A stretch of 64,000 nt of DNA from the NCBI GenBank assembly GCA_963714405.1, contig CAVQOH010000001.1, forward strand, positions 372,001 through 436,000, given 5' to 3'. Positions 9,497 to 18,350 of this stretch are shown here, one piece after another; position 1 is the first letter of the stretch, and each line of letters starts with the position of its first letter. Origin of the DNA: JAZGGS01 sp963714405. Lineage in GTDB: Bacteria > Bacteroidota > Ignavibacteria > Ignavibacteriales > Ignavibacteriaceae. The notes beneath the pieces were generated by a model that made no database searches, had not been told where the DNA came from, and saw nothing but the letters and a program-made list of their open reading frames with translations. The translations under genes were made by a program, and so were the position numbers.

Positions 9497-9522
9497 AAGG
9501 GGATTTCATTATCCCCTTTTTT
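9497..9522 (+). terminator. Rho-independent terminator after clpP
   Basis: AAGGGGAT at 9497-9504 and ATCCCCTT at 9511-9518 form an 8-bp stem with a 6-base loop, followed by a T-run. It starts 5 bases after the clpP stop and should end the tRNA-Leu/tig/clpP transcript. Confidence 0.85.
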
Positions 9523-9613
9523 AAATTCACCCAACATATCTTCAATCAACTCCAATATTCTTAAAAAATATACAACGTTTATTTATATTTGTTTTTAAGA
9601 TTATAAACCAGTG

Positions 9614-10768
9614 ATGGAAATTAAAAAGAAAATTATTTTAATCGGCCCTGCTTATCCCTACCGTGGTGGCAACGCTCTATTTGTTGCACATGCTTACGAT
9701 GCATTAAAAGATCAATTTGATATAAAAATTTATAATTACAAACTTTTGTATCCTTCTTTTCTCTTTCCGGGAACTTCACAATTTGATAAAAGTAATGTAC
9801 AGGTAAAACAAGTACCAAGTGAGAGAGTAGTCAACTCAATAAATCCAATTAACTGGATTAAAGTTGCTGAAAAATTAAAGAAAGAAAATGCTGACCTGAT
9901 AATTTTTGATTGGTGGCATCCTTTTTTTGGATTTTGCCATGGTGCAATTTCCTGCTTAATCAGAAAAAGGTATAAGAAGAAAATCCTATTTATAACAGAA
10001 AATGTTGTTTCGCACGAAGATAATTTTATTGATAAATTTTTAACAAAATTTGGTTTAAGAAACGCTTCAAAATTTTTAACTCTTTCAAGTATTGTTGAAA
10101 AAGATGTGGAACAATATGGGAAAGGCAAAAAAGTTTATCGCTCTGAACTTCCTGTTTATAATTGTTATCAACAAAAATCAGATTTTAATAAGAGTAAAGG
10201 GAAAGAAAAGCTGGGATTTTCGGATGATTCAATTATTCTACTATTCTTTGGATACATAAGAAAATACAAGGGATTGGATATTTTAATTGAGGCCTTTCCA
10301 AAAATTCTGAAAAACAATCCTGCAGCGAGACTATTAATCGTTGGCGAATTTTATGATAAGCAGGAGACATACTTAAATCAAATTGATAAACTAGAAATTA
10401 AAGATAAAGTTAAGGTAATAAATCAATTTGTACCTAATGAAGACGTTGCAAAATATTACGAAGTATCTGATCTTGTGATTCTTCCTTATCGCAGCGCAAC
10501 GCAGAGTGGAATATTAAATGTTGCCTATGGTTTTTATAAACCAGTTGTTGTTTCTGATGTTGGAGGATTAGCTGAGTTTGTTGATGAAGGTAAAACAGGG
10601 TATGTGGTAAATCCTGATTCACCGGATGCAATTGCAGAAGGTGTAAAGAAATTCTTTAAGATGAAGGATAAAACTGATTTTGCTGATAAAATAAATGAAT
10701 TAAATCAAAGGAATCAATTCAATCAACTTCCTGAAGTAATAAAAATTATTATTGATGAGAGCGAGTGA
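9614..10768 (+). CDS. Glycosyltransferase family 4 (GT-B fold)
   Basis: About 384 residues. The N-terminal GIL-type start is IILIGPAYPYRGGNALF, and the C-terminal Rossmann half has FFGYIRKYKGLDILIEAF and RLLIVGEFY. SDLVILPYRSATQSGILNVAY is the nucleotide-sugar donor region typical of GT4 enzymes, followed by PVVVSDVGGLAEFVDEGKTG. It probably transfers a sugar from an NDP-sugar during glycan or lipid glycosylation; donor and acceptor cannot be told from sequence. An adjacent GTG three bases upstream could also be the start, but ATG at 9614 is preferred. It stands alone between the clpP terminator and a convergent lipoprotein gene. Confidence 0.88.
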   Translation: MEIKKKIILIGPAYPYRGGNALFVAHAYDALKDQFDIKIYNYKLLYPSFLFPGTSQFDKSNVQVKQVPSERVVNSINPINWIKVAEKLKKENADLIIFDWWHPFFGFCHGAISCLIRKRYKKKILFITENVVSHEDNFIDKFLTKFGLRNASKFLTLSSIVEKDVEQYGKGKKVYRSELPVYNCYQQKSDFNKSKGKEKLGFSDDSIILLFFGYIRKYKGLDILIEAFPKILKNNPAARLLIVGEFYDKQETYLNQIDKLEIKDKVKVINQFVPNEDVAKYYEVSDLVILPYRSATQSGILNVAYGFYKPVVVSDVGGLAEFVDEGKTGYVVNPDSPDAIAEGVKKFFKMKDKTDFADKINELNQRNQFNQLPEVIKIIIDESE

Positions 10769-10792
10769 TTTAAATTTATTAAATAATTGAGT

Positions 10793-11779
10793 TTAATCAA
10801 TTTTATATTTCTGTATTATACTTTCAATTTTATTTCCATCTTCATCATATTTGAATAATGTTCTAAATTTATTTACCCAAACATTATTTTTCAGCTCTTT
10901 GTAAAGCATTTTCTCCAGCAATCCATCTTCATTATTAATGAACGTATGCTGATTAGATTTTTCCCATTTACTGTTTTCCCATATGCTTTGTATTTCCGAT
11001 TCCTTACCAAATTCATTGTAAAAAATTTGTGTTTTACTCACATTTACTAACTTCTTATTTTCTAAACTCCCAATTTCTTTTTTCTGCTTTAATTTAGAAA
11101 CGATTTGATTTTCTGAATTAAAATCTATTGTCGTTCGTGCAATTATGTGTACAATTCCGTCATTCACATATTGATACTGCTCATCAATTATATTTCCTAA
11201 GCTATCTACCTTATTTACCCATTTATTTGAAGCTTTTTGCAACTCACCAGCATAATGGAGACCGCCCTGCTCATCGTAGAATGATTTTATTGATTGATAC
11301 CAGGATTCTACTTCATTCCTAAAAACATCAAATTGTTTGAAATTTTTATTGACTAAAACCCAATCATCGTCTAAATTCCTATAATGTGAAATTACAATCC
11401 GTTTTAGTTTATCTTCATAAGAATAAATATATTTATAACCCTCTACCCACTTTTCATATTTCCAGTCAGATTTTATTTGCGAAGATATTTTATTGTCAGG
11501 ATTATATTCTGATTTAATAAGTTTTTCATTAACCCATTCACCATTATCCCGGTAAAGCGAAAGTTCTTCAATTTCGTTTCCGAATTCATCATATTTGAAA
11601 CTTGTTTTCGTTCGGTTTAACCACTTATCTTTTTTCCAATCTTGTATAATTGTATTAACAAGATTTCCATATGAATCGTAACTAATTAGTGATCTTGATT
11701 CATTTTGCCATCCAGTATTTTCTTCAACGCAGGAAATTAGAAATAAGATAGGTACTATAAAGAAAAATACTTTTTTCAT
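10793..11779 (-). CDS. Predicted lipoprotein with YD-type repeats
   Basis: 328 residues with an N-terminal lipobox (ILFLISC, Cys17), so probably lipid-anchored in the envelope. The rest is made of irregular repeats of the form Y(D/N)EFGNEIEE, YDEDGNKIES and NKISSQIKSDWKYEKWVEG, alternating with W-K-N/K-x-x-W segments. They resemble the short YD/RHS-like beta-hairpin repeats common in secreted proteins of Bacteroidota, but the protein lacks an RHS core or toxin domain and has no T9SS sorting tail. GGGAGG lies just upstream of the ATG. Function is unknown; it precedes the T9SS cargo cluster and is convergent with the glycosyltransferase gene. Confidence 0.65.
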   Translation of the reverse strand: MKKVFFFIVPILFLISCVEENTGWQNESRSLISYDSYGNLVNTIIQDWKKDKWLNRTKTSFKYDEFGNEIEELSLYRDNGEWVNEKLIKSEYNPDNKISSQIKSDWKYEKWVEGYKYIYSYEDKLKRIVISHYRNLDDDWVLVNKNFKQFDVFRNEVESWYQSIKSFYDEQGGLHYAGELQKASNKWVNKVDSLGNIIDEQYQYVNDGIVHIIARTTIDFNSENQIVSKLKQKKEIGSLENKKLVNVSKTQIFYNEFGKESEIQSIWENSKWEKSNQHTFINNEDGLLEKMLYKELKNNVWVNKFRTLFKYDEDGNKIESIIQKYKID

Positions 11780-11887
11780 TTTGGTCCTCCCAATTTGTTG
11801 AGTTGAAAGAATCGCTCCTGCAGATTTTAATAATATTATTTGACAATGGCAAATATTGGTTATAATTCAGTACATTTAACAATTGGC

Positions 11888-11916
11888 AATAAAAAAGCCC
11901 CAGTATAATTGGGGCC
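11888..11916 (-). terminator. Rho-independent terminator after the first large T9SS gene
   Basis: On the minus strand GCCCCA/TGGGGC (11897-11902 with 11910-11915) form a stem with a 7-base loop, followed by a run of T (the A-tract at 11891-11896 on the plus strand). It lies just downstream of the stop of the 969-residue cargo gene. Confidence 0.8.
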
Positions 11917-11947
11917 AATCAAATACTTAACCTCTACATTTTAATTT

Positions 11948-14857
11948 TTATTTTAACAAAACCATTTTTTTAGTTTCATTAAAGGAATCTGCTTTAAGCT
12001 GGTAGAAATATACTCCGCTCGGTAAATTTTCACCGTTTAGTTTCACTTCATATTTCCCTGTAAATATTTCTTTGTTAACCAGTGTCTTAACTTCATTCCC
12101 GATGACATCATATAATTTTAGAGTTACAAATGCTGATTTTGGGATTGTGAATTTGATTGTTGTTTCAGGGTTAAATGGGTTTGGATAATTTTGTTCTAAA
12201 ACAAACTCTGAAGGAATTACATTGGTTTCATCTTCAACTGAAGTTACACCAGTTTCTGCAAAAGCCAGACCGAGAATATTCTTAAATCCAACAGAGCCTA
12301 TAACTGTTCCTTCTCCGTTTAATGTGTTTACACTAATAAATTCACTTATTTGGCTTGATGAACCAATTACCCCAAATAAGTTCTCATTCTCATCAAAAAC
12401 AATATCATTTGTTAAAGTATTTAAACCTGTATGCCCTATAATTGTTGTATCACCAGTTGATAAATTAACTTTGAATATTGCATCCTTGTTAGGTGGTATA
12501 AAACTTCTGGAAGAAGCCCATAATTCATTTGTAACAGGGTTAAATGCTATTCCAGAATAAGATCCTTCAGCAGTGGTTTGAAAAACAGTATTACCTGAAA
12601 CAATATCTATTGAATAAATTTCTCCAGTGGAGGTTATCCCATACAGGGTTGCTGTTGTATCAAAAGCGATTCCAGCCATTGTTGGAATGGAAACAGTGAA
12701 TAGTAAATACGCATCACCCGCAGCGCTAACTCTAACAATATCAGCTTCTCCTGAACGTGCTACTAATCCAAACATAATTCCTGTATTTGGATGAATTGTA
12801 ATATCTTTAATCTCATTAAATAAAGATGATCCAACTGTTGCACCGCTTCCGGTAGATTTATCAATTACTAAAATATCACCGTTATTCTGATTTCCTGTAG
12901 ATGCATAAATTGTTTTATCTAAAGCAGGAAACATGTTGTAACCGTTGCCTCTCAAAGATAGGCCTTCGAAGCTTGTATCATTACTACTGACTGAATAGAT
13001 AATAGTTGTTTCACCCGCTGAGCTTGGTGAAAAGGAAAAATCGATTGAGATTGAATCGTAGGATGAAAGAAGAATTGGAAAAGTTAAAATTGATTCCAAA
13101 TTAAAATCTCCAATAGAAGGAGGAATATCGTTTATAATCAAATCCTGATCACCATAATTTGCTAAATAAATTGTGCTGCTGGTACTTTGAAATCCAACTT
13201 CAATATTCCCAAAATCTATAAAATCTGGTTCTACAAATACGGTAGGACCGGGAAAGGGAACCATTCTTATCTGCCCCACGTAAGTTCCCCATACATTTGT
13301 AGCAGCGGCGTATTCACTGAACGTCCAAACATCATAAAAATTTTCAGGATCAAGACAGATACCAAAATAATCTCCCCATCGATTTATATTGCCGCTGTAA
13401 GTTACAACATAATTACCCAGTCCTTCTGCAATCGGTTGGCTTGGCGTAAATCCATTTGGATCATTAGCAAGCCAGGTTGTATAATATGAGCCAACATATT
13501 CGTTATCTCCTGACCTGCTGAAAGTAACAGCGATATTTTCGTCTTGATCAATCGTTAAAGCTGGAAATAGATAAAAATATCCAATTGAACCAAACTCAAC
13601 ATTATCAACTATTGAAACTGTGCTTAGATCAATTTTTAAATATTTTATTGATGAGTAAGCTGCATTAGTACTGTTTTGAATATCATGTGATGTAAATAAG
13701 TAACCATCTCTTACAACGGGTCTTGCTGTAATCCAGCCAATTGTTTCCAATCCTAATCCACCACCCAATTGATTGGCTAACGGAGGTGAAGTGTAAGTTT
13801 GAACCGGTAATACCTTTCCTCTCATTACAGGCGCAGTGAGGGGGTTTTCAATTTTATAGATTGCATAAAAATCAGCACTTACTGGGTTTCCTCCATAAAT
13901 TCCTCTTGCCCAGTAAAACCATGCACCATTACCTGGTGTATAGGATACCGCTGGATGAATACAATCTAACATTTGCCCGGTTGATCCTGCACCAGGTTTA
14001 CGAATATCCCAGATATCGGTATAACCAAGCTGACCACCATTACTTGTATAAAGCTCATTTTTATCTATAATTCTTATTTTGTTATAGAGTAATCCGCTCC
14101 CTCCAAAATCAATACATCGGGTTAATATATATATGGCCTCTTCATCAAATCCTATATGTGGATAGTCTCCCCAGGTATTGGAAGAAACCGTTCCATGCAT
14201 TTTTGTATCGAGCCTATACATATACCAATCACCTAAAGGATTATCATCATCAGAATATGCAATTAGATTTCCAGCAGTATGTGCCGCATCATTTACCTGC
14301 ATCCAAACTAAGACCCATCTGCCTTCATAATGATCATAAATTACCTGCGGATCTCCATTTTCATCAGGCCATGCGGGTCCCCACCATCCTCCAGCCGGAA
14401 TAGATTTCAGAGTGTTTCCCTGTTTATCACAGATTCTAAACATACTATTTACACAAATAATTATATGATTGGGACCAACTGCAATTGCTGGATCCGGTGG
14501 AATAAAATTTGTCATAGGTATTCCTTCAAAACTGCTTAGTAACACAGTTTGATCAATAATTCCTTTATTATTAACTGGTGTCTGACAATCATTCATGTAA
14601 GTATATTCCGGAAGTACTGATTTATCCCAGTTATGAAGCATATCATTACTATTACCGTTGTAGATAATCGGGTTTAATAAGAATTCTGAAGTTGGTGGGA
14701 TAAAATCATCAGTAAAGTTATCTGTCGTTTGCATTGCACCGCCGGAGACAAAATTGCTTGAGGGACCTTGATACCAAACAGAATCCAATTGCGCAAATGT
14801 GTTGGTTAAATAAAACAAAACTAAAAATGAAACAGAAAAATATCTTAAACTGTTCAT
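11948..14857 (-). CDS. Secreted multidomain protein with HYDIN-type Ig domain and T9SS sorting domain
   Basis: 969 residues. A signal peptide ends near TNTFAQ. Residues about 100-530 form a large domain with motifs such as DPAIAVGPNHIIICVNSMF, GDPQVIYDHYEGRWVLVW and WGDYFGICLDPENFYDVW, probably a beta-propeller. Next comes a choice-of-anchor/HYDIN-like Ig module (FGNIEVGFQSTSSTIYLANY), then a second propeller-like region with DITIHPNTGIMFGLV and NPVTNELWASSRSF. The last 80 residues are a T9SS type A sorting domain with NYPNPFNPETTIKF and a terminal KMVLLK, so export by T9SS is predicted. The 974-residue protein two genes upstream is a close paralogue. Ligand or role unknown. Confidence 0.85.
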   Translation of the reverse strand: MNSLRYFSVSFLVLFYLTNTFAQLDSVWYQGPSSNFVSGGAMQTTDNFTDDFIPPTSEFLLNPIIYNGNSNDMLHNWDKSVLPEYTYMNDCQTPVNNKGIIDQTVLLSSFEGIPMTNFIPPDPAIAVGPNHIIICVNSMFRICDKQGNTLKSIPAGGWWGPAWPDENGDPQVIYDHYEGRWVLVWMQVNDAAHTAGNLIAYSDDDNPLGDWYMYRLDTKMHGTVSSNTWGDYPHIGFDEEAIYILTRCIDFGGSGLLYNKIRIIDKNELYTSNGGQLGYTDIWDIRKPGAGSTGQMLDCIHPAVSYTPGNGAWFYWARGIYGGNPVSADFYAIYKIENPLTAPVMRGKVLPVQTYTSPPLANQLGGGLGLETIGWITARPVVRDGYLFTSHDIQNSTNAAYSSIKYLKIDLSTVSIVDNVEFGSIGYFYLFPALTIDQDENIAVTFSRSGDNEYVGSYYTTWLANDPNGFTPSQPIAEGLGNYVVTYSGNINRWGDYFGICLDPENFYDVWTFSEYAAATNVWGTYVGQIRMVPFPGPTVFVEPDFIDFGNIEVGFQSTSSTIYLANYGDQDLIINDIPPSIGDFNLESILTFPILLSSYDSISIDFSFSPSSAGETTIIYSVSSNDTSFEGLSLRGNGYNMFPALDKTIYASTGNQNNGDILVIDKSTGSGATVGSSLFNEIKDITIHPNTGIMFGLVARSGEADIVRVSAAGDAYLLFTVSIPTMAGIAFDTTATLYGITSTGEIYSIDIVSGNTVFQTTAEGSYSGIAFNPVTNELWASSRSFIPPNKDAIFKVNLSTGDTTIIGHTGLNTLTNDIVFDENENLFGVIGSSSQISEFISVNTLNGEGTVIGSVGFKNILGLAFAETGVTSVEDETNVIPSEFVLEQNYPNPFNPETTIKFTIPKSAFVTLKLYDVIGNEVKTLVNKEIFTGKYEVKLNGENLPSGVYFYQLKADSFNETKKMVLLK

Positions 14858-14894
14858 ATTAACCTCAATTAAATTAATTCAGGAACTATCTTAA

Positions 14895-14932
14895 AATAAA
14901 AAAAATCCCTTAAAGATATACTCTAAGGGATT
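14895..14932 (-). terminator. Rho-independent terminator after the BNR-type T9SS gene
   Basis: AATCCCTTA at 14904-14912 pairs with TAAGGGATT at 14924-14932; on the minus strand the stem is followed by a long T-run (A-rich 14895-14905). It lies 25 bases beyond the stop of the 1094-residue gene. Confidence 0.85.
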
Positions 14933-14957
14933 ACGGTTTAATTAGTATTTGAGTAAA

Positions 14958-17900
14958 TCATTTTATCAATACCATTTTTCTGAATTCATGAAAATTCTTC
15001 CCATCGATACCTTCAGCATTTATCTCATAAAAATAAATGCCGCTGCTAAGTTGATAACTCTCACTATTAGTTGAATTCCACACAATTGAATGATTTCCTG
15101 CATTCCTAGTTTCATTTAAAATGGTTGCAACTTCCTGTCCGAGCAAATTATAAATAACAATTTTTACATTTGCATTAACCGGAAGTGAGAATTCAATAGT
15201 TGTGGATGGATTAAATGGATTTGGATAATTTTGTTTTAATGTAAATTCTTGTGGCAGAATTGTAGAATTATTTTTCACATTTGTTATGGTAAATGGTTCA
15301 GTATATTTGGCGATTGTTCCGTTATCGCCAACTGCATAGCCACAAACCCAATTATTATCTCCAGCAGCAACTACTTTTATTTTAATATGCTGAAAAATAT
15401 TTGCCTGATTGTAGTCAAGTGTAAATGATTCTCCATTATATGATTTGTATACTTCATTTCCTGATACAAAATACCATCTACCAGGAGATTCTTTAATTGA
15501 AGTACCACTAAAAGTTGTACCGGGTATTTGATTTGGGGATACAGTCCAGCTAATTCCTCCATCTGTAGTAATATCTGTTCCATCTCCACCGGCTACACCA
15601 TTCTGATCATCATTAAAAGCTATAGCTATACTGTTTGTAAATGAGGTTTGTGAGGATTGCCATGCATTTCCTCCATCAGTTGTGAGATAAACCCGCCCAT
15701 CATCAGTTCCAAACCATCCGTACTGATCACCAATCCAATCCATAGAATTACTCCAACCGGATTCAACGCCAACCTGATTTATTGAAGCTGCTGAATTCCA
15801 TGTGGCCCCGACATCCGAAGTATTTAGAAGTATCCACTCTCCGTTTACAGGATCGCCAACAGCATAGCCATTTTCCTCATCAAACATATGAATTGCATTT
15901 AAAAATGCTCCAGGACTTGTATCTTCATAAACTGTTCCCCAGCTTACGCCAAATGAAACAGTTCTACGAATTCTTGTTGAACCAGGCGAATTAACTATAA
16001 CGATAGCTCTTTGATTGTCAATAGCAGCTATACTGTATACATCGCCGCCTAAAGAACTGGAAGCTATATTCCAATTAATTCCACCATCTGTGGTTTTTAA
16101 AACGGTTCCTCCCTTTGTTCCCGCCCAGGCAAGCAATGTATCAACTATATCAACACAAAGAATTGTTGAATCAATTCCTGAGTTTTGTAATCTCCATAAA
16201 GGAGAAGGTGCTGAAATAATTGAAAACGATGCATCACTCACATCAAAAACTAAAGGATTATTTTTATCTGAGGCTCTTAATAAGCAATCACTTGAAATAG
16301 TATTTGGAACTGTCCAATCATATTGCCAAGTGTTTTCTATTTCATCACTAAAATAATTTGGGTCAATTATTTTTTTAGGATGAATAATTGGTGAAGTTGA
16401 ACTAATTGCATTTTCAGTTATTAAATTCCAGCTAGATCCTCCGTCAGTTGAATATTCTAATTTAACTGTATCAACAAAAATCTTTTCCCAGGTTACCGGA
16501 TATCTGGTACCGACAATCAACTCTTCACCGCCATTTGGTTGTACAACTGTAGTTGTTGGTTCGGTTGCCAAAATAGTAACGGTTCTTTTGTGCACTGGTG
16601 TTTCATTTGGCCCTCTTCCACTGATTGTAACAGAGTACGTATCGTTTGCAACGTTGTTTGCATAAATTGTCATCGAAATCGAATCTGGAAATGAAGTTAA
16701 TGAATCACCTTGAGGAAATGAAAAACTAAAATTGGCTGCCGGATTAACTTCCGCAGAGAACTTAACAGACTTATCATATAACTTCACTGCCGGAATATTG
16801 ATTGTGATTTCCAGACTATCAGTTGTTCTCATTGTATCTACAGATGGTGAAATTGTCATCGCATAATCGGGAAAATATGCTACATAACTACCGAATGCTC
16901 CATTTCTAAAATCAGACCAGACTGACATTGAGGTTATTTTGTTTGAAGTGATAGCATCATAATCGCCCTGGTACCGAGGTGTGCCTCCTCCTCCACAAGT
17001 TGAACAATCTATTTTAAACTTGGATGTTGATAGATTCTGATTTTGGACCCATGTTATTCCTCCATCATCAGAATATGAAGCATAAACTTCAGCACTATCA
17101 CTTGATGGGACATTTCTGGTATCGAACCACTTTATATAAAGCCTTCCCGTTTCCTTATCACACCAGGTTGCTGGCATCCATTGATGGTTAGCAGTTGAAT
17201 TAGGATCATCATTAACTGTTACAGGAGATGACCATGTGACTCCCTGATCATCAGAAAATCTGCAGTAAATATCAGGTTTATTCCCATTACCAACAGGATT
17301 ATTTGATGCATAAACCAAATATAATCTTCCTCTAAATGATCCGTAACTATTATCAGCAGTTATAAAGGGATACGGTCTTGTTCTCATATTTTCAACCGAA
17401 TGTCTTCCATTTACATCAGTTCCGACATAATTTGCAAACTGCTGAGTAGATTTAAGAACCCAGTTTGCGCCTCCATTTGTTGATAAATAAAATGAATATA
17501 ACGGTGCAAATGTACTTGTATGATTTGTTACAACATAAACAGCACCACCAGGTATATCTCCTCCAATGGTGTTGGGTCCCACTGCCACCATTGCACCAGG
17601 ACGAGGACTACTTGAGAAAAATCCGGTTTGAGACCACGTCTGTCCAAAATCTGTGCTTCTGGCAACTGCATGCCCGCTTCCTTGAGTCATTGTTGTATAG
17701 ACATGATTAGCATATGGACCAGCAGTTTGATCCGCAGCAATCCAGTTTTTGTCATTTCCTGCTATCGAGGTAACAGCCGGAGACCATGTTGCACCATTAT
17801 CAGTTGATACAATAACTTTACAACCTACTATTCCAGGATCTCCGTACATAGTTTCATAATACAAATTTCCTAAACTATCATATGCGGTGCACGGATCACC

Positions 17901-18242
17901 TCTCACATCTGTTCCAAATGGTGGAATCTGTGTGAACCAATCGTGTCCATCATAGGTGTAATGTGTGCCATTTGTATTAAATGCTGTAAAATATTCGGTT
18001 GGAGTATTAATATTAGCTGAAATGTGTGGTTCAGCTCGATCAATTCCAATAAAAAAATTATCAAAACCATCATCTGAAGTCAATACATCACTCAACAATA
18101 GTTCGGGTGGGATGGCAGGAAAGATCATACCAAATGTATTATCAAAGTTGGCATCATCCTGAGCAATTACTGGAAAGATGTAAATAAGAATTAAAATAGT
18201 CAGCAATAAGATTTGCTTGGAAATAGTAGAAATGTTCATCAT
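14958..18242 (-). CDS. Secreted BNR/sialidase-like and YCF48-like repeat protein with T9SS sorting domain
   Basis: 1094 residues. After a signal peptide (LIYIFPVIAQ) the N-terminal 480 residues contain many Asp-box/BNR turns such as VSTDNGATWSP, RSTDFGQTWSQ, FSDDQGVTWSS and YSDDGGITWVQ, typical of six-bladed sialidase-like propellers. A middle Ig-like part has TTVVQPNGGEELIVGTRYPVTW. A second propeller of YCF48 type follows (LKTTDGGINWNIA, FDEENGYAVGDP, MDWIGDQYGWFG). The C-terminus is a T9SS type A domain (NYPNPFNPSTTIEF, ending KMVLIK). The Asp-boxes alone do not show sialidase activity and I could not identify a catalytic arginine triad. It sits between two paralogous T9SS genes; AAAGGAG precedes its ATG. 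Confidence 0.83.
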   Translation of the reverse strand: MMNISTISKQILLLTILILIYIFPVIAQDDANFDNTFGMIFPAIPPELLLSDVLTSDDGFDNFFIGIDRAEPHISANINTPTEYFTAFNTNGTHYTYDGHDWFTQIPPFGTDVRGDPCTAYDSLGNLYYETMYGDPGIVGCKVIVSTDNGATWSPAVTSIAGNDKNWIAADQTAGPYANHVYTTMTQGSGHAVARSTDFGQTWSQTGFFSSSPRPGAMVAVGPNTIGGDIPGGAVYVVTNHTSTFAPLYSFYLSTNGGANWVLKSTQQFANYVGTDVNGRHSVENMRTRPYPFITADNSYGSFRGRLYLVYASNNPVGNGNKPDIYCRFSDDQGVTWSSPVTVNDDPNSTANHQWMPATWCDKETGRLYIKWFDTRNVPSSDSAEVYASYSDDGGITWVQNQNLSTSKFKIDCSTCGGGGTPRYQGDYDAITSNKITSMSVWSDFRNGAFGSYVAYFPDYAMTISPSVDTMRTTDSLEITINIPAVKLYDKSVKFSAEVNPAANFSFSFPQGDSLTSFPDSISMTIYANNVANDTYSVTISGRGPNETPVHKRTVTILATEPTTTVVQPNGGEELIVGTRYPVTWEKIFVDTVKLEYSTDGGSSWNLITENAISSTSPIIHPKKIIDPNYFSDEIENTWQYDWTVPNTISSDCLLRASDKNNPLVFDVSDASFSIISAPSPLWRLQNSGIDSTILCVDIVDTLLAWAGTKGGTVLKTTDGGINWNIASSSLGGDVYSIAAIDNQRAIVIVNSPGSTRIRRTVSFGVSWGTVYEDTSPGAFLNAIHMFDEENGYAVGDPVNGEWILLNTSDVGATWNSAASINQVGVESGWSNSMDWIGDQYGWFGTDDGRVYLTTDGGNAWQSSQTSFTNSIAIAFNDDQNGVAGGDGTDITTDGGISWTVSPNQIPGTTFSGTSIKESPGRWYFVSGNEVYKSYNGESFTLDYNQANIFQHIKIKVVAAGDNNWVCGYAVGDNGTIAKYTEPFTITNVKNNSTILPQEFTLKQNYPNPFNPSTTIEFSLPVNANVKIVIYNLLGQEVATILNETRNAGNHSIVWNSTNSESYQLSSGIYFYEINAEGIDGKNFHEFRKMVLIK

Positions 18243-18285
18243 TGTACTCTCCTTTAAATACAGTTTTTATCTATTGCAATAATGT

Positions 18286-18321
18286 AATAAAAAATCCCTC
18301 TAAGTATCAACCTAGAGGGAT
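18286..18321 (-). terminator. Rho-independent terminator after the 974-residue T9SS gene
   Basis: ATCCCTCTA at 18294-18302 pairs with TAGAGGGAT at 18313-18321. On the minus strand a run of T follows the stem. It ends the transcript of the cargo gene upstream. Confidence 0.85.
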
Positions 18322-18350
18322 AGTTCATTTTTTTATATAGATGAATAAAT

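Noticed and set aside
12222..12560. Plus-strand open frame of 112 codons opposite the T9SS gene, and many similar frames (for example 13187-13489, 15782-16356, 20280-20603, 39604-39909)
   Set aside because: They lie wholly opposite well-supported genes, have no family motif or ribosome site, and have the odd composition (many His, Gln, Leu) expected of antisense reading of these genes.
14958..18242. Calling the BNR protein a sialidase
   Set aside because: Asp-box repeats are shared by many non-enzymatic propellers and no catalytic arginine triad could be identified.
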